Below the pieces are notes generated by a model. It saw nothing but the letters and a program-made list of their open reading frames with translations. It did no database searches and was not told the DNA's origin. Both the position numbers and the translations under genes were made by a program. From Rubrivirga sp. SAORIC476 (GTDB lineage Bacteria; Bacteroidota; Rhodothermia; Rhodothermales; Rubricoccaceae), in the NCBI RefSeq assembly GCF_002283555.1, contig NZ_MVOI01000002.1:124001-188000 (forward strand): a stretch of DNA of 64,000 bases, written 5' to 3'. This document shows, piece by piece, positions 1 through 7,536 of the stretch. How positions within the stretch are numbered: position 1 is the first letter of the stretch; the number at the start of each line of letters is the position of its first letter.

Positions 1-313
1 ACGCTTCCTCGCGGGTGCTGCCGTAGTCGAGCGCCTCCACGGTGAGTCGGCTCCGTCGGGGGTCGAGCGCGGTGACCCGGTGGCGAACGTGGACGGTGAC
101 GCCGCGCGTCCGCTCCATCGCCTCAGGCGTGAGCACCTGGAGCGTCGTCTCCGGTTCGAGGTGGCCGCCCAGGAGGTACGGGATCTCACACGTGCCGACG
201 GAGATGTGCGGTCCCTGCTCGAACAGCACGACCTCGGCGTCGGGCGCGCGGCGCTTCGCCTCGGCGGCGGCGGCGGGGCCTGCGGCGAGGCCCCCGATGA
301 TGGCGAGTCGCAT
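1..313 (-). CDS. CoA-disulfide-reductase-like FAD/NAD(P)H oxidoreductase, N-terminal part (cut by window edge)
   Basis: The first 104 residues of a pyridine nucleotide-disulfide oxidoreductase; the rest lies beyond base 1. The N-terminus is a Rossmann FAD-binding strand-loop-helix (IIGGLAAGPAAAA, residues 5-17) followed by an acidic strand end at about 32 (LFEQG). A single cysteine, C42 in GTCEIPYLLGG, sits where CoA-disulfide reductase, NADH oxidase and polysulfide reductase family members carry their one redox cysteine (usual pattern NCGLPY); there is no CxxxxC pair as in glutathione reductase. The ATG directly abuts the TAA of the upstream CDF transporter gene (TAAATG on the minus strand), which points to co-transcription. 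Family members reduce CoA-disulfide or persulfides in the cytoplasm. The substrate cannot be told from this fragment. Confidence 0.85.
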   Translation of the reverse strand, partial: MRLAIIGGLAAGPAAAAEAKRRAPDAEVVLFEQGPHISVGTCEIPYLLGGHLEPETTLQVLTPEAMERTRGVTVHVRHRVTALDPRRSRLTVEALDYGSTREEA

Positions 314-1285
314 TTAACCGGAAGCGAGGGAGTCGGCGACGGCCTCGTGTGGCGCCTCGCCGGGATGGTCGTGGGAGCGGGGCTCCAGATGGCTCGTGAT
401 CTGCACGCGGCTGTCCGGAAACAACGCCTGCTGCCGACGCTCGACGGCGGTCGCGCGCTCGTGCGCCTCGTCCAGCCGTAGCGCGTCCGGCATGAGAAGG
501 TGCTGCTCGATCCAGACGTGGTCGTTCACCCGCCGGTGGCGAACGTGGTGGTGCCCGTCGATCAACCCCTCCTCGACCGCGTCGTCCAGGATCCTCAGCA
601 CCCGCGCCGTCGCCTCCGGCGAGGCCGACTCCATCAGCCCGCCGTACGCCTCGCTCATCAGCCCCCAGCTGGTCCAGACGATGTTGAGCCCGAGCAACAA
701 CGCCACGACGGGATCCAGCCAAACCCAGCCGGTCAGCCACACGAGCCCGATGGCGACCACCACGCCGAGGCTGGTCCACATGTCCGTCAGGACGTGGTGG
801 CCGTTGGAGATCAGCACGAGCGCGTTGGTGCGCCGTCCGACTCGCACGAGGCTGAGGCCCAGGACGAGGTTGACCAGTCCGAGCACTCCGGTGATGAGGA
901 GCCCGAGCCCGATCTGCTGGATCTCAGGCCCGCGGATCAGATCGACCGTCGCCGTCCAGACGATGCCGACCGCGGCGACGAGAATGAGGGCGCCCTCCAC
1001 GCCCATCGACAGGTAGGCGATCTTGCCATGGCCGTATGGATGCTGCGGGTCGGGCGGCTGGGCGGCGTACCAGAGGCTGAAGCCCGCCATCCCGGTCGCT
1101 GCGAGGTGGACGACCGACTCCAGCGCGTCCGACAGGATGGCCGTCGAGCTGGTGAGGCTGTACGCTGCCGTCTTCCCGACCAGCATCACGACCGCGATCG
1201 TGAGGCTCGCCGTCATCGCAAGGCGCTGCTGGCGCGTGGCGTCGGCGCGGCCCGGCGGGCTGGGGTCGTGGGGGAGATGCCGCAT
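314..1285 (-). CDS. Cation diffusion facilitator (CDF) family metal exporter
   Basis: A 323-residue inner-membrane protein with about six hydrophobic segments and a soluble C-terminal domain, the CDF layout (ZitB/YiiP type), which exports Zn(II), Fe(II) or similar ions by proton antiport. Seen in the sequence: TM2 carries SDALESVVH, the loop after it HPYGHGK, and TM5 GHHVLTDMW, whose HxxxD pattern supplies half of the transport site. The TM2 half reads ExxxH instead of the DxxxD of YiiP, so metal preference is uncertain. The C-terminal region has HHHVRHRRVNDHVWIEQHL and a His-rich tail. The start chosen (MRHLPHD) lies 24 residues before the first hydrophobic stretch; longer in-frame extensions read into the divergent gene. 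The stop abuts the CoA-disulfide-reductase-like gene. Confidence 0.9.
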   Translation of the reverse strand: MRHLPHDPSPPGRADATRQQRLAMTASLTIAVVMLVGKTAAYSLTSSTAILSDALESVVHLAATGMAGFSLWYAAQPPDPQHPYGHGKIAYLSMGVEGALILVAAVGIVWTATVDLIRGPEIQQIGLGLLITGVLGLVNLVLGLSLVRVGRRTNALVLISNGHHVLTDMWTSLGVVVAIGLVWLTGWVWLDPVVALLLGLNIVWTSWGLMSEAYGGLMESASPEATARVLRILDDAVEEGLIDGHHHVRHRRVNDHVWIEQHLLMPDALRLDEAHERATAVERRQQALFPDSRVQITSHLEPRSHDHPGEAPHEAVADSLASG

Positions 1286-1371
1286 CGGGCGTGGGACCCA
1301 TCGCCCCGATGCGAGTTTCCGGGGACCACCGGTCCGGCCCACGCGTCGTCCACTTTCCACACCCCGATCCC

Positions 1372-2532
1372 ATGACACTGGAGCACGTCGGCATCGCCAT
1401 CGCAGACCCCGCGCACGCCGCGCTGTTCGAGCGCCTCTTCGCGGCCGCCCCCTACAAGGCCGAGGTGGTCGAGCGGGAGGGCGTCCAGACGCTGTTCTTC
1501 GGCGACGGTGGCGAGGCCCACGCCGCGCCCAAGATGGAGCTGCTGGAGGCGATCCGCGAGGACTCGCCCATCGCGACGTACGTGTCGAAGCGCGGTCCCG
1601 GCCTGCACCACCTCGCGTTCGAGGTCGCCGACCTCGACGCCGAGATGGACCGCGTCGCCGCTCTCGGGATCCGCCTCCTCGCCGACGCTCCGAAGCCGGG
1701 CGCGGACGGCAAGCGCATCGTGTTTCTCCACCCGAAGGACACCGCGGGGGTGCTCGTCGAACTGGTCCAGTCCGTCCGCCCCGCCCCCGAGTGGACCGAG
1801 GTGGGCGGGGTCGCGATGCAGCTCTCCGGCCCCGAGGGAGCGCCGCCGCTGCTAGTGCTGCACGGCGCGCTGGGGTCGACGGAAATGGAGACGGACCGGC
1901 TGATCCGGGTCTGGGAGCGCGACTTCCGGGTCGTCGGGATGGACCTGCCAGGGCACGGGCGGAGCGCCCCGCTGGAGACCCCGTCGCCGGCGTGGAACCG
2001 GTTCGTCGCGGATGCAATAACGGCCTACGAGAGTCTGAAGCTCGGTCCCGCCGCCGTGTTCGGCTTCTCGATGGGCGGCGGCGTCGCCCTCGGCCTCGCT
2101 CTCCGACGGCCCGACCTCGTGACTCGCCTCGCGGTCCATGGGGCCAACGTCCAGTGGGATCGTGCCGAGGTGGAGGCGATGGTGGGGCCGATGGACGTGG
2201 CGACGATGCAGGCCGCGCAGCCCTTCTGGGCGCGGCGCCTCGCCGAGGTCCACGGGGCGGACCGCTGGCAGGCGCTCGTCGCCCAGATGATCGCCTTCAC
2301 GCGTGGCCTCCCGGATGCCTGGATGACGGACGCCGAGCTCGCCCAGATCGCCGTGCCCACCCTCGTGTCGGCCGGCGACGCCGACCGATTCTTCGACGTG
2401 CGCCACGCCGTCGGCCTGTACCGTGCGATCCCAGACGCCCGGCTGCGCGTGATCCCGGGCCTCGATCATCCCATCCAGGGGGTCGAGGTGCCGACGTTCG
2501 CGGCTGGCATCCGAGACTTCCTGCGCGCATGA
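1372..2532 (+). CDS. Fusion: methylmalonyl-CoA-epimerase-like (VOC) domain + alpha/beta hydrolase
   Basis: A 386-residue two-domain protein. Residues 1-135 match methylmalonyl-CoA epimerase (glyoxalase/VOC fold): LEHVGIAI at the start, GPGLHHLAFEV at 76-85, and VLVEL ending the domain; H5, E56, H79/H80 and E130 fall where the metal ligands are expected. Residues 150-386 form an alpha/beta hydrolase with an oxyanion region LHGALGS, the nucleophile elbow GFSMGG (S233), an acid region SAGDADRFF and the catalytic histidine in GLDHP (about H366). The epimerase half would interconvert (R)/(S)-methylmalonyl-CoA; the hydrolase half suggests a thioesterase or ester hydrolase on a related acyl compound, which is an inference. 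The start is set at MTLEHVG, where VOC homology begins. Its stop overlaps the next ATG (ATGA). Confidence 0.85.
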   Translation: MTLEHVGIAIADPAHAALFERLFAAAPYKAEVVEREGVQTLFFGDGGEAHAAPKMELLEAIREDSPIATYVSKRGPGLHHLAFEVADLDAEMDRVAALGIRLLADAPKPGADGKRIVFLHPKDTAGVLVELVQSVRPAPEWTEVGGVAMQLSGPEGAPPLLVLHGALGSTEMETDRLIRVWERDFRVVGMDLPGHGRSAPLETPSPAWNRFVADAITAYESLKLGPAAVFGFSMGGGVALGLALRRPDLVTRLAVHGANVQWDRAEVEAMVGPMDVATMQAAQPFWARRLAEVHGADRWQALVAQMIAFTRGLPDAWMTDAELAQIAVPTLVSAGDADRFFDVRHAVGLYRAIPDARLRVIPGLDHPIQGVEVPTFAAGIRDFLRA

Positions 2533-3164
2533 CTGTCCGCCCCTTCCCCCCTGCCGAAACACCCGACGCCGTGCGGCTCGCGGCCAGGGCGTTCGCCGAC
2601 GATCCCCTCTTCCGGTTCGTCTACCCCGACCCGGCCCGACGGCTCGCGGGGTTCGCCCGCGAGCACACGGCCTACATGCGCCACTACTACCGTCCGTACG
2701 GTGTGTGTGAGGCGGCCTATCTCGACGGCGCGATGGCCGGGATGGCCCTCTGGCTGCCACCGAACACCGACCCACCCGCGTGGCGCGAGTGGGCCACGTT
2801 CCCGACGCTGGCGCGGACGGTCGGGCTGCGTCGCCTCCAGACGGTTATCCGCGCCTACCATGCGTTCGACCACGCCATGCCCGAGCAGCCGTTCTGGTAC
2901 CTCGGCCTGCTCGCCGTCGCGCCCGAGGCGCAGGGGGCCGGCGTCGGCTCGTCGCTCGTGCGCGCAGGCCTCGCACGGGCCGACCGCGACGGCGTCGGCT
3001 CGTTTTTGGAGACCGGGACGGCAGCGAACGTCGCATTCTACCAGCGCCTCGGGTTCACCGTCACAGAGGAGATCCCGTTGCCCGGCGGCGGCCCCACCCA
3101 CTGGGGAATGTGGCGGCAGCCGGGCAACGGCCCCGCTAGAACCGGAACCGCAGACCGCCCGTGA
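2529..3164 (+). CDS. GNAT family N-acetyltransferase
   Basis: A 211-residue acetyltransferase-fold protein. The acetyl-CoA pyrophosphate-binding motif is visible as LLAVAPEAQGAGVGSSLV (about residues 125-142), followed by FLETGTAANVAFYQRLGF, the usual GNAT C-terminal strand/helix ending in YxRLGF. The N-terminal half (DDPLFRFVYPD ... HYYRPYG) resembles a GNAT subgroup that is often unassigned in substrate. It overlaps the preceding fusion gene by 4 bp (ATGA), so translation is probably coupled. Its 3' end overlaps the converging outer-membrane gene by 29 bp. Acetyl-group transfer from acetyl-CoA to an amine is the known family reaction; the acceptor is unknown. Confidence 0.88.
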   Translation: MTVRPFPPAETPDAVRLAARAFADDPLFRFVYPDPARRLAGFAREHTAYMRHYYRPYGVCEAAYLDGAMAGMALWLPPNTDPPAWREWATFPTLARTVGLRRLQTVIRAYHAFDHAMPEQPFWYLGLLAVAPEAQGAGVGSSLVRAGLARADRDGVGSFLETGTAANVAFYQRLGFTVTEEIPLPGGGPTHWGMWRQPGNGPARTGTADRP

Positions 3165-3801
3165 CCGGCGCCCGGGACACGTCGAAGACTCCAAACTCGC
3201 CCGCGCGGTCGTCGCCTGCGAGCGGGATCGAGAGCACGAGGGGCAGCGACACGTCGGCCCCGAACAGACGGAAGCGGAGGTCGACTCCCGCGAGTGCTCC
3301 CGCCTCGGCGCAGCGGCCGGTCGTGGTGATCCCGAGCGTCTGGCACGCCGACGCGTAGGCCCCGACGGTCGGCGCAAGGGACAGGCTGCCGACGATCGGG
3401 AATGAGCGACTCAGCGTGGCCTGCCCCGTCCCGCGGATGCGCCGGAGCCCGAAGCCGTCCGCCACGGAGACATCGGCGAACGTCGCCGTGCCGAGTACGC
3501 GAGCATCGAACTCGACGCCGCCCCCCAGCTGGTGAGTGGTCCCGAGCGACGGGCCAAGCGTCAGGAAGGCACCACCCGCCCCGTACGTCAGGTCGCCTGC
3601 GCTGAGGTGCATGCCGAGGTCGACGGCTGGGGTGATCCTGCGACCTGCGTCGACGCCGACGACGAACGCTGTGCCCTGCGACCCGAGGACGGCGACTCCG
3701 GCGAGCGGACTGACATAGGTGCCGGACGAGTCCAGGAGGACTGGCTGGGCGAGGGCGGGGAACGAGAGGAGAAGGAGGGCCAGGGCCAGGGCTGTGCGCA
3801 T
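3136..3801 (-). CDS. Small outer-membrane beta-barrel protein, function unknown
   Basis: A 221-residue protein with a clean signal peptide (MRTALALALLLLSFPALAQ) and then alternating hydrophobic/polar strands rich in Gly and Ala, ending in GGLRFRF with a terminal Phe, the usual BAM-recognised ending of an outer-membrane barrel. Two cysteines (ACQTLGITTTGRCAEAG) may form a disulfide. No enzymatic motif was recognised. The start is placed at the signal-peptide methionine; a longer in-frame start 24 codons upstream would bury the signal peptide. Its 3' end overlaps the converging GNAT gene by 29 bp. Confidence 0.75.
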   Translation of the reverse strand: MRTALALALLLLSFPALAQPVLLDSSGTYVSPLAGVAVLGSQGTAFVVGVDAGRRITPAVDLGMHLSAGDLTYGAGGAFLTLGPSLGTTHQLGGGVEFDARVLGTATFADVSVADGFGLRRIRGTGQATLSRSFPIVGSLSLAPTVGAYASACQTLGITTTGRCAEAGALAGVDLRFRLFGADVSLPLVLSIPLAGDDRAGEFGVFDVSRAPVTGGLRFRF

Positions 3802-4254
3802 CGGCAACGGGGAGAATGAAGGAACCCGCACAACGGTACCTCGCCCGGCCTCGTACCCAGCGAGCGTCGACACCCATCTCTTCTCCGCCTCCCATTCCTT
3901 CTCAAACCCCTGACGTTCGGGAGCTTGTCTTATCGCCAGATTCGGCTGCCATTCCGCTGCAACTTCTGCCCTCTCCCTCCGTGAGTCGGCGACGAGCGGG
4001 GTCTGAGGCCTTCCGCATCACGAGGCCAAATGAACGACCCAGGTCGAGAGTGGGGAACGGTGCGTTCAGACGAGTGGGCCACGGCCGAGGAAATCGCACG
4101 CCCGCTCCACCAGCCCGTGCCACGCGCGGCGAAGGGGGTGCCCCCCTACGGCCTCGAGAACCATGGGACGGTACCGTAGGCAGGTGAACGGCCGTCGTCA
4201 TCCCCGGGAGCGACGTTGCCGGATCGACGTACATCGCCCGTCTCCCCCACCCCG
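3802..4254. other. 453-bp intergenic region between divergent genes
   Basis: No convincing gene was found here. It separates the leftward outer-membrane gene from the rightward uvrC and should contain both promoters. The part from about 3,900 to 4,030 is less GC-rich than the flanks. A 10-bp palindrome ACGGTACCGT occurs at 4168-4177, and GGGGGTGCCCCCC sits just before it. The ORFs that can be drawn in either strand lack family resemblance and have the composition of shadows. Confidence 0.5.
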
Positions 4255-6117
4255 ATGACCGACGACCTCGCCGAGAAGCTCGCCAACCTGCCCACCTCGC
4301 CGGGCGTCTACCAGCACAAGGACGCCGAGGGCAAGGTGCTGTACGTCGGCAAGGCCAAGAACCTGCGGAGCCGCGTGCGGAGCTACTTCCAGGAAGGCCG
4401 CCCGCGCGAGGCCAAGACCGAGGCGCTCGTCCGCAAGATCGCGGACGTTGAGGTGATCGTGACCGACACCGAGGTCGAGTCGCTGTTGCTGGAGGACAAC
4501 CTGATCAAGAAGATCAAGCCGCGCTACAACGTCCTTCTCAAAGACGACAAGAGCTACCCGTACATCTGCATCAAGAAGGAGCGCTTCCCCCGCGTCTTCC
4601 CCACGCGGACCGTCCGCCGCGACGGCTCGCTCTACTTCGGCCCGTACACGGACGCGCGGGCCATGAAGCTGGTCCTGAAGACCATCAAGGACCTGTTCAA
4701 GCTGCGGTCCTGCGCGCTCCACCTGAACCAGGCGGCCATCGAGGCGGGCAAGTACCAGCCCTGCCTGGATTACCACATTCAGAAGTGCGCTGCGCCGTGT
4801 GTCGGCTACGAGACGGAGGCGCACTACGACTCCACGATCCGCCAGATCACGGCGCTCCTCAACGGCAAGACGTCTGAGCTGGAGGCGCTGCTGACGGGCG
4901 AAATGCAGCGACTCGCGACCGAGAAGCAGTTCGAGGAGGCCGCCGAGGTCCGCGACCGTCTCAAGGCGCTCCGGACGTACTCGCAAAAGCAGAAGGTGGT
5001 CACCGACCCCGAGGTGGACCGCGACCTGTTCGCCATCGCCCTCGACCGCGAGGTCGACGCCGGAGTGGGCGTGCTGTTCAAGGTCCGCGAGGGCAAGATC
5101 ATCGGGCGCGAGCACAAGATCGTGCGCGGCATCGAGGGCGCCGAAGATGGCGAGATCCTGCAGCGGATCGTCGAGGGCTACTACGCCAACGCCGCCTTCC
5201 TCCCGAACGAGGTGTTCCTCGCGAGCGAGCTGTCCGACGCGTCGGTCGTCGAGGCGCTGCTGCGCGAGAAGAAGGGCCGCAAGGTGGAGGTCCGCACCCC
5301 CCAGCGGGGCGAAAAGGTGGACCTGATGAACATGGTCGAGGCCAACGCGCGGCTGCTCCTCGGCGAGTGGCAGCTCCAGCAGGAGCAGCGCGAGGAGGAG
5401 CGGATCCCGCGCTCGGTGCTCAGCCTCCAGCGCGACCTGCGCCTGAAAAACCCGCCGCGGCGGATCGAGTGCTTCGACATCTCCCACCTCGGCGGCACCG
5501 GGACAGTGGCCAGCTGCGTCGTCTTCCAGGACGGCAAGCCCCGCAAGTCCGACTACCGGACGTACAAGATCCGGACGGTGGAGAACGGCAAGCCGGACGA
5601 CTTCCAGTCGATGCGCGAGGTCGTGGAGCGGCGGTATTCGCGGCTGTTAGAGGAGAACGGCCCGTGGCCCGACCTCGTCATCATCGACGGTGGCAAGGGG
5701 CAGCTTTCCTCGTCCGTCGAGTCGCTGCGGCGCGTCGACGTGTACGGCAAGTTCCCGGTTGTCGGGCTCGCGAAGCGGTTGGAGGAGGTCTTCTTCCCCG
5801 GCCAGAGCGACTCGGTCATCATCCCGCGGACGTCGTCGTCGCTGCGGCTCATCCAGCGGGTCCGCGACGAGGCACACCGGTTCGCGGTGACGGCCCAGCG
5901 CAAGCAGCGGCGCATCAAGGACCTGCGGAGCGAACTGCTGGACATCCCGGGCGTCGGAGCGAAGACGGCGAAGAAGCTGCTCACCGAACTCGGCAGCGCC
6001 AAGGCGGTCCGGGCGGCGACCGAGGCGGAGATCGCGGCGGTCACGGGGCCGTCGGTGGCGGCCAAGATCCGGGCACACTACGACGACGGATCCCCAGAAG
6101 CGTCCGGAGGGAAATAG
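4255..6117 (+). CDS. uvrC: UvrABC excinuclease subunit C
   Basis: A 620-residue nucleotide excision repair endonuclease that makes the 3' and 5' incisions around lesions marked by UvrA/UvrB. Domains in order: GIY-YIG nuclease (about residues 8-90; SPGVYQHKDAEGKVLYVGKA ... RSRVRSYF), the Cys-containing linker (CLDYHIQKCAAPCVG), a UVR motif that contacts UvrB (about 210-240; ATEKQFEEAAEVRDRLKAL), the RNase H-like C-terminal endonuclease (ECFDISHLGGTGTVAS ... VIIDGGKGQLSS), and a C-terminal helix-hairpin-helix (LLDIPGVGAKTAKKLL). The length is normal. The start MTDDLAEKL is preferred over an ATG 13 codons upstream because family members begin just before LPTSPGVY. Confidence 0.97.
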   Translation: MTDDLAEKLANLPTSPGVYQHKDAEGKVLYVGKAKNLRSRVRSYFQEGRPREAKTEALVRKIADVEVIVTDTEVESLLLEDNLIKKIKPRYNVLLKDDKSYPYICIKKERFPRVFPTRTVRRDGSLYFGPYTDARAMKLVLKTIKDLFKLRSCALHLNQAAIEAGKYQPCLDYHIQKCAAPCVGYETEAHYDSTIRQITALLNGKTSELEALLTGEMQRLATEKQFEEAAEVRDRLKALRTYSQKQKVVTDPEVDRDLFAIALDREVDAGVGVLFKVREGKIIGREHKIVRGIEGAEDGEILQRIVEGYYANAAFLPNEVFLASELSDASVVEALLREKKGRKVEVRTPQRGEKVDLMNMVEANARLLLGEWQLQQEQREEERIPRSVLSLQRDLRLKNPPRRIECFDISHLGGTGTVASCVVFQDGKPRKSDYRTYKIRTVENGKPDDFQSMREVVERRYSRLLEENGPWPDLVIIDGGKGQLSSSVESLRRVDVYGKFPVVGLAKRLEEVFFPGQSDSVIIPRTSSSLRLIQRVRDEAHRFAVTAQRKQRRIKDLRSELLDIPGVGAKTAKKLLTELGSAKAVRAATEAEIAAVTGPSVAAKIRAHYDDGSPEASGGK

Positions 6118-6128
6118 GCTCCCTCCGG
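6104..6128 (+). terminator. Hairpin over the uvrC stop codon
   Basis: Perfect 8-bp arms CCGGAGGG and CCCTCCGG flank a 9-nt loop that contains the TAG stop of uvrC. It lies between two converging genes. There is no U-tract, so termination activity is an inference. Confidence 0.4.
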
Positions 6129-6155
6129 CCGTGTACGACGCCAGCCCGAAGGGGC

Positions 6156-6818
6156 CTACCCCGCGAGCGCGCGGAGTTCGCGCGCCGCGTCGAGTCGGCG
6201 CAGGGTGATGATGTCGTCGGTCTTCCCGGTCTCGACGAGGGTGCGGCGGACCTCTGCAGGGAGATCACAGTCCTTGCATGGCGTCCCTCCGGCGACGTGC
6301 GCCTCAACGGCAGCAGCAGCGCCGAGAGCCACCTCCTGAAGGTCGGCAGGGCTCCAGCCTGACCCGAACGCCTTCACAGTTTCCAACACCGCCTCGGCTT
6401 CCGGACTCCCGCGGTCGACCAACACCTGCGAATAGGCCAGTGCGAGGTCGGTCGTCCCCGACTCTCGGGTGTTGGGGTTCAGATACCCCACCAGCATGAG
6501 CTTCGCCATCGACTGTTCGACAGTGGCCCTGATGACACCTGGCTCGGCGTTTCGGATGTGCTCCTGAGCAAGAGCATGCGCCTCCTGCCACGTCGTCGCG
6601 TTGTTGGACACGTCGTACATGGCATCCACCGCCACGTTTACCCGCTCCTGGAGAACCTCCATCGGGTGGCCAGGTGCTCGGGAAAACTCAACGCCGTCGA
6701 GCGCTCGTTCGACCGCAGCAGGGTAGGACTGGGTGACGAGACCCGAGGACTCCTCCTCGCAGGCTGTGAGAGATACTGATACGCTTGCCAGAACAAGCAG
6801 GACTCGGAATGTTGTCAT
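6156..6818 (-). CDS. Predicted lipoprotein, function unknown
   Basis: A 220-residue protein that begins with a lipoprotein signal, MTTFRVLLVLASVSVSLTAC, with C20 as the likely lipidated cysteine followed by an acidic run (EEESS) that fits surface or outer-membrane sorting. The rest is mostly helical, with no recognised family; a CKDCD pair of cysteines lies near the C-terminus (about residue 186). The start is fixed by the lipobox. It follows the small secreted-peptide gene on the same strand by 50 bp and converges on uvrC. Its codon usage is less GC-biased than that of the neighbours (many A/T third positions), suggesting recent acquisition. Confidence 0.75.
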   Translation of the reverse strand: MTTFRVLLVLASVSVSLTACEEESSGLVTQSYPAAVERALDGVEFSRAPGHPMEVLQERVNVAVDAMYDVSNNATTWQEAHALAQEHIRNAEPGVIRATVEQSMAKLMLVGYLNPNTRESGTTDLALAYSQVLVDRGSPEAEAVLETVKAFGSGWSPADLQEVALGAAAAVEAHVAGGTPCKDCDLPAEVRRTLVETGKTDDIITLRRLDAARELRALAG

Positions 6819-6868
6819 TGAAGTGCGTGCAGCTTTGAGGGACAAACTAACAGACGGAGGAGACTCCG

Positions 6869-7093
6869 TCAGCCTTGAGCAGAGCACATTGATGGATCCG
6901 TCCCTCCGTAGGACCCTCCGGACCCATCCGTGCATGCCCAACGGAGCGTGCAATAGGAGCCACCGTTGGGATTCGGCTCCATCTGACCCCATGTCCTGCA
7001 AAACTCCTGGAGCGCAAACTGACTCTCCGCCTGGGACACTCCAGGGAGCGCCAACATCACTACAGCCAGAGAGAAGGGAAGGGACCTCATCAT
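6869..7093 (-). CDS. Small secreted cysteine-containing peptide
   Basis: A 74-residue product with a signal peptide (MMRSLPFSLAVVMLALPGVSQA) and a mature part of about 52 residues holding four cysteines (FCRTWGQ, YCTLRWACTDG, SMCSAQ) and a Gly/Ser-rich stretch. No family was recognised. The start is the first of two adjacent ATGs; a longer start 14 codons upstream adds residues unlike a signal peptide. Low GC content compared with neighbours. It is probably co-transcribed with the lipoprotein gene 50 bp downstream. Confidence 0.6.
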   Translation of the reverse strand: MMRSLPFSLAVVMLALPGVSQAESQFALQEFCRTWGQMEPNPNGGSYCTLRWACTDGSGGSYGGTDPSMCSAQG

Positions 7094-7536
7094 CGTAAAC
7101 ACCACGTCGTGCGGGGAAGAAGGGCAATGGGACACGGCCCCGTTTTGACCAAGCTACACGTCGCGACGCCTCACACAATGGTGCACAAAGACGATTTCTC
7201 TAGACTACCGCATCCTATGAGCGATAAGCCTGGAAATAAAACGCACCTGAATCAAGCGGGGCCTATCGGTTAGCGGGACGAATCTGGTCGGTTTGACCTG
7301 CCTCAGGTAGGCCGAGGCCAGACCAGCCGGACTGAAGCGAGCCCAACCCGAACGATGTCTTGCGACTCTATTGATCGTTCGGCAAGTCACTCCATGCAGC
7401 AACCGAAACGAAGGCCGCAGGACCAAATAGTTCTTCCCTGTGTCGCGATGAAGCAACAGACACGGGTCCAGTCAACGCTCCCCGAGCACGCGGCATGGCC
7501 TCACCTGCGACACATGCACACCTCCCGCGTTCCACT
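7094..7536. other. 443-bp intergenic region of atypical composition
   Basis: No supported gene. The stretch is visibly less GC-rich than the window average, with A-rich patches such as GGAAATAAAACG near 7,232. A leftward 83-codon frame at 7205-7456 lacks a signal peptide, a domain or any family resemblance and is not called. The region should contain promoters for the divergent genes on either side. Together with the two small genes to its left it forms a compositional island. Confidence 0.5.

Noticed and set aside
314-2017. 567-residue version of the CDF transporter
   Set aside because: The extra N-terminal 244 residues are the antisense of the epimerase/hydrolase fusion; homology begins at 1,285.
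3816-4234. Two overlapping frames (both strands) between the barrel gene and uvrC
   Set aside because: Arg/Pro/Ser-rich low-information products typical of chance frames in GC-rich DNA.
7205-7456. Leftward 83-codon frame in the atypical-composition region
   Set aside because: No signal peptide, domain, neighbour support or plausible start context; composition like non-coding DNA.
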